Shown here one piece after another: positions 1 to 8,600 of a DNA stretch of 36,565 nucleotides. Numbering within the stretch: position 1 is the first letter of the stretch; each line of letters begins with the position of its first letter. Made by a program: the position numbers and the translations under genes. Origin of the DNA: Planctomycetota bacterium (GTDB lineage: Bacteria > Planctomycetota > Phycisphaerae > WQYP01); assembly GCA_021809365.1 (NCBI GenBank), contig JAKBAC010000015.1:1-36565 (forward strand), given 5' to 3'. The notes below the pieces were generated by a model. That model had not been told where the DNA came from. It saw nothing but the letters and a program-made list of their open reading frames with translations, and ran no database searches.

Positions 1-80
1 AGCCGGTAGTGTTGAGAAAGTAGTAAGTAGACCGCAGGGATTGCCCCATCTTGCGACAGCATCACTTTAGCTTCAGCCTA

Positions 81-127
81 ATGTGCTCTACTGTTCTCCT
101 GCTCTGCGGCCGCCGCCGCCACGGGTG
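81..127. repeat. Short degenerate repeat shared with the right end of the window
   Basis: This stretch upstream of deoC reads like 36392-36443: both have GTGCTC(T/C)ACTGTTC, then CTCCTGCTCTGCGGC and then ACGGGTG. The right copy has a short extra pyrimidine-rich insert, and the left copy has a run of CCG triplets. It therefore belongs to the same word-like repeat family as the gene-free region at 35200-36440. The rest of 1-230 holds no convincing gene; a 60-codon reading frame at 83-265 runs through the promoter area and into deoC and is not credible. Confidence 0.5.
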
Positions 128-178
128 CCCGGAAATATTGTCACGCCCGATGCTCAAGTCCGGAACGAATACCTAAAT

Positions 179-184
179 TATAAT
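179..184 (+). promoter_or_regulatory. Candidate -10 box for deoC
   Basis: TATAAT lies in an AT-rich stretch 46 bases upstream of the deoC start. No good -35 hexamer is visible 17 bases further upstream, so this is only a candidate. A weak AAGGA at 214-218 precedes the start codon. Confidence 0.35.
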
Positions 185-230
185 TTCGTGTTACATTATC
201 AAGAATTGTGTTCAAGGATGAAATATCGTC

Positions 231-935
231 ATGATGACACGCTTACAACTGGCCCGCCGGATTGACCATACGCTTTTGAAGCCCGAGGCGGGCGAAGCTG
301 ATATTCGCGCTCTTGCCGCCACCGCTTTGGAATACCATTTTGCGGCGGTATGCGTCAATGGGTGCTGGATTCGTCTGGTGCGAACAATCCTCGATAAGTC
401 TCAGATTGAGGGCAGTGGAAATAAAGCCATTCGGGTGGCCGCGTGCGCGGTGGTGGGATTTCCATTTGGTACACAGGAGACATCCGTCAAGGCGTTTGAG
501 GCGGCAGAGTGTGTGAGAGCCGGTGCTGAAGAAATTGATATGGTAATCCGGCTTCCGGCTCTTTTGTCCGGCCAACTGGATGCGGCGCGAAAAGATATAC
601 AGGAAGTTGTGGTGGCGGCGAAGACGGTTGCTTCGGACACCGTTGTCAAAGTTATCTTGGAAACCGCGATTCTCACTGAACCGCAGATTGCCATGGGATG
701 TCAGGCGGCGCGTGAGGCGGGCGCGGATTTTGTCAAAACCAGCACCGGTTTTCATCCGGCGGGCGGCGCAACGGCGCAGGCGGTACGGTGGATGAAAGCC
801 TATTGCGGCAACTTGCGTGTAAAAGCGTCGGGCGGAATTCGTGATCTGGCGACCGCGCAGGCCATGCTGGAGGCGGGAGCGGATCGGATAGGTTGTTCCG
901 CCGGCGTGGCCATTGTCAAAGAGTTGGCGAAGTGA
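231..935 (+). CDS. deoC: Deoxyribose-phosphate aldolase
   Basis: This cytoplasmic class I aldolase splits 2-deoxyribose-5-phosphate into glyceraldehyde-3-phosphate and acetaldehyde, feeding deoxynucleoside carbon into glycolysis. The 234-residue protein is a single TIM-barrel domain of normal family length. Visible active-site elements are Asp103 in EIDMVI, the Schiff-base Lys169 in FVKTSTGF, and the second lysine, Lys198, in VKASGGIRD, matching Asp102, Lys167 and Lys201 of the E. coli enzyme. The start is ATGATG at 231 or 234; the only ribosome-site-like sequence is AAGGA at 214-218. The next gene begins 19 bases after the stop, so the two are probably co-transcribed, although no pathway link between them is obvious. 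Recognition is secure. Confidence 0.95.
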   Translation: MMTRLQLARRIDHTLLKPEAGEADIRALAATALEYHFAAVCVNGCWIRLVRTILDKSQIEGSGNKAIRVAACAVVGFPFGTQETSVKAFEAAECVRAGAEEIDMVIRLPALLSGQLDAARKDIQEVVVAAKTVASDTVVKVILETAILTEPQIAMGCQAAREAGADFVKTSTGFHPAGGATAQAVRWMKAYCGNLRVKASGGIRDLATAQAMLEAGADRIGCSAGVAIVKELAK

Positions 936-954
936 TTGCACAGGGGTTGTAGTT

Positions 955-1908
955 ATGAAGATTCTGGTTACCGGGGCGGCGGGTTTTATTGCATCACGTC
1001 TGGCGGTCCGGTTGCTGCAGCGGGGACAAAGCGTGGTCGGGCTGGACAATTTGAGTGACTATTACCCGCTGGAACATAAGCGGCGAAATCTGGCCGACCT
1101 GACAGCGCACCCGAATTTTTCGTTTATAGAAGGTGATTTGCGCGATGCGGAATTGCTGGTTGAACTGTGCGGGCGGCACCAGCCGGACGCAATTGCCCAC
1201 ATCGGAGCGATGGCCTCTGTGCGGTATAGCGTGAGCAATCCGCTGATTTATGCGGCGGTGAATGTGCAGGGAACGCTGAATCTGCTGGATGCGGCCCGGC
1301 AAGTGGGAACGCCGCATTGCGTGCTGGCGTCAACGGGATCGGTCTATGGCCAGAGCACACCAGTTCCATTTTCTGAAACAGCCGCGGCGGATCGACCGTT
1401 GGCACCGTATCCGGCCAGCAAAAGGGCGATGGAACTATTTGCCCACAGTCATCATCATGTCTGGAATCTACCGGTGACGATTCTGCGATTTTTCAATGTT
1501 TATGGTCCGCATGGTCGGCCTGACATGATGCCGTGGCACTGGGCCAAGCAAATTGTTGCCGGTGAAGAACTGAGTTTATTTGCGGGCGGACATTTGAAGC
1601 GGGATTGGACGTATATCGACGATATTCTGGATGGCTTTATCGCGGCACTGGATTCGCCGCGCGGCTACCGTGTTTACAATCTTGGTTGCGGCCATCCGGT
1701 GGAAAATCTGGACTTTGTCAAGACACTGGAAAATATTCTGGGCAAGAAGGCAAAAGTCCGCGATGTGCCGGCCCCGGCTTCCGAGCCACCGATCACGTAT
1801 GCGGACATCAGCAAGGCGGGACGAGAATTGGGTTACGCGCCCAAAGTGCTGGTGGCAGAAGGTCTGGAGCGATTTATCCGATGGATGCGCGAAACGAAGC
1901 TCTTGTAA
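955..1908 (+). CDS. NAD-dependent nucleotide-sugar epimerase/dehydratase (UDP-glucuronate 4-epimerase-like)
   Basis: This is an extended short-chain dehydrogenase that would act on a nucleotide sugar, most like UDP-glucuronate 4-epimerases that supply precursors for surface polysaccharide. The start is ATG 955, preceded by AGGGG at 942-946, which gives 317 residues; a longer frame from 913 overlaps deoC and is less likely. The N-terminal NAD-binding Rossmann motif is GAAGFIA (residues 8-14), with Asp31 at the end of the second strand. The catalytic set is Ser/Thr near 126-127 (ASTGSVYG) with Tyr152 and Lys156 in PYPASK. The C-terminal part carries the substrate-binding FNVYGPHGRPDM and RDWTYIDD motifs. 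The exact substrate cannot be fixed from sequence alone; other GalE-family activities are possible. Confidence 0.85.
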   Translation: MKILVTGAAGFIASRLAVRLLQRGQSVVGLDNLSDYYPLEHKRRNLADLTAHPNFSFIEGDLRDAELLVELCGRHQPDAIAHIGAMASVRYSVSNPLIYAAVNVQGTLNLLDAARQVGTPHCVLASTGSVYGQSTPVPFSETAAADRPLAPYPASKRAMELFAHSHHHVWNLPVTILRFFNVYGPHGRPDMMPWHWAKQIVAGEELSLFAGGHLKRDWTYIDDILDGFIAALDSPRGYRVYNLGCGHPVENLDFVKTLENILGKKAKVRDVPAPASEPPITYADISKAGRELGYAPKVLVAEGLERFIRWMRETKLL

Positions 1909-2023
1909 GTTCGTACAAGTGTGCGGGGCGTTCTTCACCGGCCACAATTTGCTTCGCCCTTAGACGCGGTGTGCTTGCCAAGCGGCGTGGCAGCGCGCAG
2001 AATAACGATATTGGACAGTTTTC

Positions 2024-2038
2024 CGGCATATAATGCCG
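2024..2038 (+). promoter_or_regulatory. Palindrome containing a TATAAT box upstream of the kinase gene
   Basis: CGGCAT-ATA-ATGCCG is a perfect inverted repeat with 6-base arms, and it contains TATAAT at 2029-2034. It sits about 90 bases before the kinase start in the otherwise featureless gap 1909-2123. A protein bound here would cover the -10 box. A TTGGAC at 2011-2016 is only 12 bases upstream, too close for a standard promoter. Confidence 0.35.
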
Positions 2039-2123
2039 ATGTATGGAATAGTTTAGTTCGTTAAGCCGGGACGCCGGGCGGCAATGGTTGCGTTCCACAA
2101 GCAGCGGGAAAGCGTGTTGAAAC

Positions 2124-3401
2124 ATGGGCAATGAGGTCTCCAATAAAGCTCAAACCATGCTGGGCAAGTACATTGTCGATCAGGGGTTCTGCACACCTGA
2201 GGAGCTTGAGGATTGCCGGTCTCTGCAGGCGGAACTGGAGCGGCAGGCCAATCATCGCACATTGACGGATATTCTGGTTGCCAATGGCTATGTGACGCAA
2301 ACCCAGCTTACACGGGCAAAAGCCGCGGTCGAAGAGCAGAAGACCTTTCAGCAGATTCCCGGTTATCAGATCATTTCCAAACTCGGAGCGGGTGCCATGG
2401 CCACGGTGTTCAAGGCCCGGCAACTTTCGCTGGATCGCATTGTCGCAATCAAAGTATTGCCGAAACGGATGAGTGAAAACAAGGAATTCGTGGATCGTTT
2501 TTACATGGAAGGCAAAGCCGCGGCGAAATTGAATCATCCGAATATTGTGGGAGCGTATGACGTGGGAGAAGCGGGCGGATACCACTATTTTGTCATGGAA
2601 TATGTGGCCGGTAAAACGGTGTATGACCAATTGATCGACGAGGGAAAACCTTATACTGAAAAGCAGGCATTGGACGTCATTATCCAGGTATGCCGGGCGC
2701 TGGTGCATGCGCATCAGGCCGGGCTGATCCATCGCGATGTCAAACCCAAGAATATTATGATGACGCCGGACGGCATCGCGAAGCTTGCGGATATGGGTCT
2801 GGCCCGTGAGGCCGATGATAAGGTGGCGGCCGCGGCGGAGGCGGGCAAGGCGTATGGCACGCCGTATTATATTTCACCGGAGCAGATTCGCGGTCAACTG
2901 AACGTGGATTTCCGCGCGGACATTTACTCTCTGGGGGCCACACTGTATCACATGGTGACCGGACGCGTTCCGTTTGAAGCGCCATCGCCCGCAGCGGTGA
3001 TGCACAAGCACCTCAAGGAGGCGCTGGTACCGCCGGATCATGTCAATGCCAGTTTAAGTGCGGGCATTTCGGAAATTATTGAAGTGGCGATGGCCAAAGA
3101 CCCGGCCAAGCGGTATTCATCCACGTCCGATATGCTGACCGATCTGGAAGCTGTGGCACGTGGCGAACCACCGAAATTGGCGCGTAAAGCATACGATTTG
3201 ACCTCACTGGCGCAAATTGAAAAATCCGCCGCCGATAGCAGGCCGGAGGATCAGGTGAATATCGTTGAAGCACAGGAGGAGCAAACCATTGATCTGGGAC
3301 AGCGCCCCCTGATGCGGCGCTTGTCGGATCCACTGGTACTGGGACTGTTGGGCGCGCTGGTGCTGGCGCTCATCATTATTATCGTGCTGGCCGCGCGCTA
3401 A
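2124..3401 (+). CDS. Membrane-anchored eukaryotic-type Ser/Thr protein kinase
   Basis: The 425-residue protein has three parts. Residues 10-75 form a helical N-terminal region resembling the small domain found at the start of type II secretion/pilus ATPases. Residues 81-345 form a Hanks-type kinase domain. Residues about 403-424 form a C-terminal hydrophobic anchor, leaving the kinase in the cytoplasm. Visible kinase elements are the glycine loop KLGAGAMATV, Lys110 in VAIK, HRDVKPKN with catalytic Asp205, the metal-binding loop DMG at 223-225 instead of the usual DFG, and SPE at 251-253. All catalytic residues are present, so it should be active. DMG is tolerated in many planctomycete kinases. 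No Shine-Dalgarno site is obvious before the ATG. No extracellular sensor domain follows the anchor, so the signal must come from the cytoplasm or membrane. Confidence 0.93.
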   Translation: MGNEVSNKAQTMLGKYIVDQGFCTPEELEDCRSLQAELERQANHRTLTDILVANGYVTQTQLTRAKAAVEEQKTFQQIPGYQIISKLGAGAMATVFKARQLSLDRIVAIKVLPKRMSENKEFVDRFYMEGKAAAKLNHPNIVGAYDVGEAGGYHYFVMEYVAGKTVYDQLIDEGKPYTEKQALDVIIQVCRALVHAHQAGLIHRDVKPKNIMMTPDGIAKLADMGLAREADDKVAAAAEAGKAYGTPYYISPEQIRGQLNVDFRADIYSLGATLYHMVTGRVPFEAPSPAAVMHKHLKEALVPPDHVNASLSAGISEIIEVAMAKDPAKRYSSTSDMLTDLEAVARGEPPKLARKAYDLTSLAQIEKSAADSRPEDQVNIVEAQEEQTIDLGQRPLMRRLSDPLVLGLLGALVLALIIIIVLAAR

Positions 3402-3567
3402 GGGACTGCGCAAAAACAAATTCATATTTTGTGGCGCAGGGATTTTGGCCGCTGGCGAGGCGTGAGCGACGCGCATACCCCGCCAAGTGGGTCTGTAAGG
3501 AGCGAACAACGATGCCACCGGCCAAAAGGGCCAGCCAGAAAGTGTGAAGTTATTTTTGCACGGTCCC
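3402..3567. mobile_element. MITE-like element with long imperfect terminal inverted repeats and TAA target duplication
   Basis: The two ends are complementary over about 55 bases: the left end begins GGGACTGCGCAAAAAC and the reverse complement of the right end begins GGGACCGTGCAAAAAT. Similarity continues inward to TTTTGGCCG(C/G)TGGC. The 166-bp unit is flanked on both sides by TAA (3399-3401 and 3568-3570), as expected for a short target-site duplication. No transposase is encoded, so it would be non-autonomous. The left TAA is also the kinase stop codon, and the Trm112 stop starts five bases beyond the right end, so the element fills the whole convergent intergenic gap. As RNA it would fold into a long hairpin and may serve as a two-way terminator. 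Confidence 0.6.
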
Positions 3568-3572
3568 TAAGC

Positions 3573-3788
3573 TTACGCGGGTATCTGTGCCGCAAACTTC
3601 TTGCGAAATTCTTCCAACGACGTAATGCCGACGGGCAATTCCGCCTGATCGATCAGCAGCACGGGAATACCATCGCGGATGGGATAGCGCAAGCCCCCGA
3701 CCTCAGCAACCAGATAATCACCTTCCTGGCGCAGTCGACTTCGGGTTAACGGGCAGACCAGAATTTCAAGCAATTCTGGATCTAACAT
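3573..3788 (-). CDS. Trm112/UPF0434-family small protein
   Basis: The 71-residue protein matches the small Trm112-like family: LLEILVCPLTRSRL near the N-terminus, then YLVAEVGGLRYPIRDGIPVLL. In eukaryotes and archaea Trm112 activates several methyltransferases; bacterial members are of unknown or poorly defined role. Only one of the cysteines of the zinc-binding type is present, which is normal for the bacterial YcaR-like form. The start at 3788 is preceded by AAGGAGC seven bases upstream, much better than the longer frame starting at 3818. It converges on the kinase gene and is separated from it only by the inverted-repeat element. Confidence 0.85.
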   Translation of the reverse strand: MLDPELLEILVCPLTRSRLRQEGDYLVAEVGGLRYPIRDGIPVLLIDQAELPVGITSLEEFRKKFAAQIPA

Positions 3789-4103
3789 TTCGGCTCCTTG
3801 AATCTGCTTACGATGCACAACTTACCAACCCATTACATGCTACCGGTAACGGGAAAGAGATGCCAGCGGCGGCGGCTGTTGCCGCGGCGTGGCAATAAAT
3901 CCGAACCAGGGTTCTGGGGTGCGTGTATTCAGGACAAACCCTTCTTTAAGCGCCGGCATTTATGCCGTTGTTTTTGCCGCTCGCCCGGAAATATTGCCAC
4001 GTCCCTATGAGGGGACTTCAGATTGTGCAACGGGATGGGCTGTTCCGGTAAGCTGGTTCAGATTGATTGCCACGTTGCCAGCGGCAAGCGGGTTGATCTT
4101 ACG
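3789..4103. other. Intergenic region between divergent Trm112 and ArsR genes
   Basis: No convincing gene is seen. A GTG-initiated frame of 86 codons (3889-4149) resembles no family I know and overlaps the ArsR promoter. A 22-base stretch at 3983-4004 (CCCGGAAATATTG(C)CACG) repeats 127-148, upstream of deoC, with two differences. Confidence 0.4.
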
Positions 4104-4133
4104 TTGCCAATATACTACTATATCGGTATATAG
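4104..4133 (+). promoter_or_regulatory. arsR promoter with overlapping palindromic operator
   Basis: TTGCCA (4104-4109) and TATATA (4127-4132) are 17 bases apart. The perfect inverted repeat CTATAT-CGGT-ATATAG (4118-4133) covers the -10 box. ArsR/SmtB repressors commonly bind such AT-rich dyads in their own promoters, so autoregulation by the gene starting at 4146 is the simplest reading. AGGA at 4132-4135 may be the ribosome site. Confidence 0.6.
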
Positions 4134-4145
4134 GAATGCAACGTT

Positions 4146-4484
4146 ATGATGGATGTAACCAATCCCAAGCTGGTGGAACATGTGGCGAATCGCTTTCGGG
4201 CGCTTGGGGATGAGAACCGAATTCGCCTGTTGGCACGCTTGGCCAAGTGCCCGGCCAACGTGCGTACGCTGACGGAAGACCTGCGAATCAGTCAGGCAGC
4301 GGCGTCGAAGCATTTATCCGTCCTGCGGCGCGCCGGACTGGTGACTTATGAGGCTAAAGGCCCCCAATCTATTTACCGCATCAGCGATCCAAGCGTGGAG
4401 AAACTCTGCGGCATGGTCTGTCAGGGTGTGTTGGAATTTGTCCGTCGTGAAGCACGGGCCATCAATGACGCATCCATAAATTAG
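4146..4484 (+). CDS. ArsR/SmtB-family winged-helix transcriptional regulator
   Basis: The 112-residue protein has the typical layout: helix around FRALGDENRIRLLARLAK (residues 18-35), then the recognition region SQAAASKHLSVLRRAGLV and a beta wing with GPQSIYRISDP. Such proteins bind DNA as dimers and leave it on binding a metal or other ligand. The canonical ELCVCDL metal site of the ArsR alpha-3 helix is absent; cysteines occur at residue 38 and near the C-terminus (KLCGMVCQG). The ligand is therefore unclear, and it may be a metal-independent or thiol-sensing member. No metal transporter sits beside it, and pstB converges on it, so its only visible target is its own dyad at 4118-4133. Confidence 0.88.
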   Translation: MMDVTNPKLVEHVANRFRALGDENRIRLLARLAKCPANVRTLTEDLRISQAAASKHLSVLRRAGLVTYEAKGPQSIYRISDPSVEKLCGMVCQGVLEFVRREARAINDASIN

Positions 4485-4523
4485 CGGATAATTGATGGGG
4501 GGCGGGCGATACGAAATTATCCG
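4485..4523. terminator. Inverted repeat between convergent arsR and pstB
   Basis: CGGATAATT (4485-4493) and AATTATCCG (4515-4523) form a perfect 9-base stem around a G-rich loop of 21 bases. It starts immediately after the arsR stop and its right arm overlaps the last codons of pstB. There is no strong U tract, so it is a candidate bidirectional terminator or transcript-end stabiliser rather than a classical one. Confidence 0.45.
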
Positions 4524-5374
4524 AATTGCCCGGTCACATACGCCAGCGTCTGCTGATGCACGGGGTTATGGAAAATCTTATCCGTCGGGCCTGTTTCAAT
4601 GAGACTGCCCATGTAGAAAAAAGCCGTTTGATGCGCCACACGTACAGCCTGGTGCATGTTATGCGTCACAATCACAATCGTAATGGTCTTGCTTAGGTCG
4701 TTGATCAGCGATTCAATGGTTTTCGTGGCAATCGGATCCAAAGCTGAACAGGGTTCATCCATCAACAGCACTTCCGGATCAACCGCGATCGCCCGCGCAA
4801 TGCACAACCGCTGCTGCTGGCCGCCGGAAAGCGCCAGGGCCGATACATGCAGACGATCCTTCACTTCTGCCCACAGCCCCGCAGCATGCAGGGACTTTTC
4901 CACTTTGTCGGCGATGATCGCTTTGCCGCGCACGCCATGAATCCGCAATGGATAGGCGACATTTTCATAAATGCTTTTTGGAAACGGATTGGGCTTTTGA
5001 AACACCATGCCCGTGCGCTTGCGCAATTCCATCACATCAGTGCGGCGGTCGTAAATGTCCGCACCATGAATGTTGATCTTGCCGCGCACCTTGCAGGCGG
5101 GAATCAGATCATTCATCCGATTAAAGCAGCGCAGAATTGTGGATTTGCCGCAACCCGACGGCCCGATAAATGCCGTCACTTCGCCATGCGCAATTTGTAG
5201 ATTCACTCCATGCACCGCCCGTGTCTTGCCATAGAACACTTCCAGATTCTGCATGTCAATGGCCTGCCGTCTGATTTCCGGCGGCGCGGTGACTGGAATC
5301 AATCGTGGCGGATTGGCCGCATGCGGCGCATGCGCCAAAGGCATCTCAGTAGTTGAAATCATCGGTGGGGTCAT
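4517..5374 (-). CDS. pstB: Phosphate ABC transporter ATP-binding protein
   Basis: PstB is the cytoplasmic ATPase that drives high-affinity phosphate uptake through PstCA. The ABC domain is complete: Walker [10 protein letters not shown], the Q-loop region [20 protein letters not shown], signature [14 protein letters not shown], Walker [14 protein letters not shown] and switch His in [15 protein letters not shown] 5374 is chosen because GGAGG lies eight bases upstream. It gives 285 residues, including a Pro/Met-rich N-terminal extension of about 40 residues beyond the family norm. A longer frame from 5461 has no ribosome site. The pstS, pstC, pstA and phoU genes are not in this window, so pstB is either split from its operon or the operon lies elsewhere. 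No clear PHO box was found upstream. Confidence 0.93.
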   Translation of the reverse strand: MTPPMISTTEMPLAHAPHAANPPRLIPVTAPPEIRRQAIDMQNLEVFYGKTRAVHGVNLQIAHGEVTAFIGPSGCGKSTILRCFNRMNDLIPACKVRGKINIHGADIYDRRTDVMELRKRTGMVFQKPNPFPKSIYENVAYPLRIHGVRGKAIIADKVEKSLHAAGLWAEVKDRLHVSALALSGGQQQRLCIARAIAVDPEVLLMDEPCSALDPIATKTIESLINDLSKTITIVIVTHNMHQAVRVAHQTAFFYMGSLIETGPTDKIFHNPVHQQTLAYVTGQFG

Positions 5375-5518
5375 CTTCGTTACCTCCGGAGGCATCATTG
5401 GCCGCTCATTACTTCCCGCGTTCACGGGGCGCATTGAAGTTTGGTCCCTGTCCGCGTTCATAAGAAGAGTATGACATGCAACGGAACCGGATCAAGTAAT
5501 TTCCACCCGGAATGCAGC

Positions 5519-5563
5519 AATTAGCGCAACATTATCCATGTGGTTACATGAAATTAGCGCAAC
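5519..5563. promoter_or_regulatory. Composite direct-repeat/palindrome site upstream of pstB
   Basis: AATTAGCGCAAC occurs twice, at 5519-5530 and 5552-5563, exactly 33 bases apart (about three helical turns). Between them is the perfect palindrome CATGT-GGTT-ACATG (5537-5550). The site lies in the pstB upstream region, 145 bases before its start, which suggests an operator for a cooperatively binding regulator. It could also be a repeat remnant. Confidence 0.35.
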
Positions 5564-5623
5564 GCTAACAATTCGCGCTTTTAAGGGCGCTACGCCATGC
5601 GCAGTTGAGGCATGCCGGCGTTT

Positions 5624-8600
5624 TTACATGATTTCCAGGTTGACAGTTCCCTGTACCACGCTGCCCGGAGAAAGGCTTTCCGGTGATATGACGCGCGGTG
5701 TAAAACCGATTGCGGCACCATCATCAATAAAATCGGCCACCAGCATGCGAATGCGATCCTGTTGGGCAACCCAGCATCGCACATGCTGTCGGCCATCGGA
5801 TCGCACGCGAACTCCGCTCTTGGCGTTGACGCCCAGCGACGCTTCCAGAATATTGCGCTTGGTGGAGCGAAAATCATGGCTGCCGCCAGCCATGTTGTCC
5901 TGCGACCATGGCCATTGCGGGTGGCTTCGGCTGCCATACGCATCACCGATCGGTGACGCGGAAAATGCGCTGGCCCTGCCCATCGTCCGGGCGATATGAT
6001 CCGGTGGATACACGGACCAGAGCGCCTGCCGCCGCCAAAATAAATTGCAATGGGTCAGCGGCATATCCAACACACATCCACGCTGCCAGATCATCATCGC
6101 CTTCTTTGCGGTGAATTTATAGGTAATGTGCATGGAACCCGATGTGTCACAGGCTATCATATATGCGCCATCCGCCTGATCGTAGCTGCCGACAACATGA
6201 ACTTCCACAGTCGATCCGTGCGTACCAACCTCGACCTTTTGCGCAACCCATCCGGAGCAGATGCCATGCAATGGCAGCACCGGCGGGGAATGCAATATCT
6301 GTGTGAAATCATTGCCCTTGCCCTGCTCAAGCAACATGAGTGTGGGGCCGCCAATTATAACCGGAGCGCCGTGGTGCCGAAGCGTCAGGATTTGGCCCGT
6401 GCGGATAGCAATTTCCATTGCCAGTGAGCCGGAGCGAATGGCAAATGTCTTCGCTCCACGATTCACCGTAAAGGTCCCACCAGCAGCCCGCACGCGGGGC
6501 GGTGTTGCCGCCGCGGCCAAGTGGAATTCTTCCACATCCACCATCACGCCGCGCGCATCATAAGCCTCAATTCGCAAGGGAGTATCCGTGGAAAGCCCAC
6601 CCCTGGCGTCAATCTTCAGCGTGCCAACGCTCCCAGGGCGACCATGGGTGCGGGCGATGCCCGATTGTTCGCCCAGCGACCATTTGAATCGGAATTCTGA
6701 GAGATCGGTGAAATTATTCCGATTGTCCACTGTGAAGCTCATCGAATCCGGTGCCCCCGCGCGGGTCATGCGGATCGGTGAATAGACCTTTTTGACATTC
6801 CAGTATTCAGGCTTTGGCCGCCGCCAACCATCGATGATTCCCCAATCGCCATAGCCGGATGGAATGCCCCGTGGCGGCAGAAAAAATAGATCATTGATGC
6901 CCGCCCACAGCGTTCCACCTTCCACGCCTTTGGTCGTGCGCAGAAGATTCCACGCCACCGTCAAACCCAGTACCCAAAAATCGCGCAATCCTGGATCGGT
7001 TACAATTTCCCTGCGATCATAACAATCCAGATGGTAATACTCTCCGAAAAACAGCGGTCGCTTTTCCGTATACCGCGGCACAAATTCGCGCGGCACACCC
7101 GACAGGCTGACCGGCGCTGCGGTCAGCGGCGGGCATTCCAGCTTAAAGCCCGGATAATGCGGTGTCATAATGTTCAGAAACGAAGGCTGCGGCATTCCAC
7201 CATCAAATACCAGCGGGCGGGTGGAATCCAACGCGCGAATGGCCAGACCCTCTTTATGAAAACTTTCCGACCAGTCGGATTCATTTCCCAGTGACCAGTG
7301 AATAATGCAGGGATGATTGCGGTCACGCATCACCATCTCCATCCCGGCCTGAATCATGTACGCCCGCGCCTCGGCGCTGTCGCCATCTTTCTTGACCCAT
7401 ACAAACGGTGCCTCTTCCTCCACAAACATTCCCAATTCGTCGCATGCCTCAATGAACTCTTCCGCCGGTGGGTAATGTGAGGTTCGAATCATGTTGCAAT
7501 TGGCGGCTCTGAACAGCTCGACATCACGTCGCCACATCGGCTCGGCCAATGATCGGCCCCGCAGCGGGTCGGTTTCATGCCGACATGCGCCGCGCAAACG
7601 AATCGGCTGCTTATTGACAAAAACCTGCCCATCACGAATCTCTATCTGCCGAATGCCAAAACGCAGCGCCACGGTCTGAACCAATCTCCCCCGCAGCAGC
7701 AGCGCGCATTTCAGGGTATGCAGATGGGGATTTTCATTATCCCACTTGATCGGGCTGACCAGCTTGACGCGCGCGGCATTGCGCCGCGTCTGATGCGCCG
7801 GCAGAGAACCGAACAAAATTGTTTCTGTCGGCACCGCAAGTTTACCGCCATCGGGGGCCAGCACTTCCCACACCACCCGCATCGGCACAGATGGCGCATC
7901 GCCGTCATTGGCAAGCTCCACCTCAATTGTTATTTCCGCATCATTCGCCTGAGCATCCAGGGTGGACACAATATGCACATCGGACACGTTCACGACCGGC
8001 ACCGCAAAGAGATAGATTTTCCGGGCAATTCCCCCCAGATCATGTTGTGCGTATGACGAACCTTTGGCCAGCTCATCCGCCAGGGAAGGCCCCCTCACTG
8101 CCACGGCAATGCGCTCCGATGCGCCAAAGGTAAGCAGTTCTGTAATATCCAGCTCAAAGGGCGTAAAACCACCCAGATGGTGCCCGGCTTCCCGTCCATT
8201 GATCCACACCCGGGCATCGCTGTAAATTCCATCACAGCGGAGCTTCACCCGCTGGTTCTTCCACCGCGCGGGGACGGAAAATTCCCGTTGGTATCCGGCG
8301 GCGGCTCCGTGTGGTACTGTAAATCCCTGCATCACCCATTCGCCAGGAACTTCGATGGGCCTGAAGCCCGCGTCTGAAACCTTTGTCCACCAGTCAGCCG
8401 GAGGGACGGGATTAAACTGCCAGATGCCGTTGAGATTCTCAGTCAGCAGGTCCGCCACCGCCGGCATCGACGCCGGGCGCGGAGTATAGCGCGGGATCGG
8501 CACGCCCTGCACGCGATGGTGATTGTCGTCCTGCGGCCCCACAGCGGATTGTGCGGTGCCCAATGAGCCGGCCACCGCTCCCGCCGTCAATGAACCCAGT

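Noticed and set aside
243..1049. Reverse-strand 268-codon open frame
   Set aside because: It lies antisense to deoC and the epimerase start, both of which have clear catalytic motifs, and it shows no family features.
3889..4149. GTG-started 86-codon frame before arsR
   Set aside because: It runs through the arsR promoter and operator and has no ribosome site or family resemblance.
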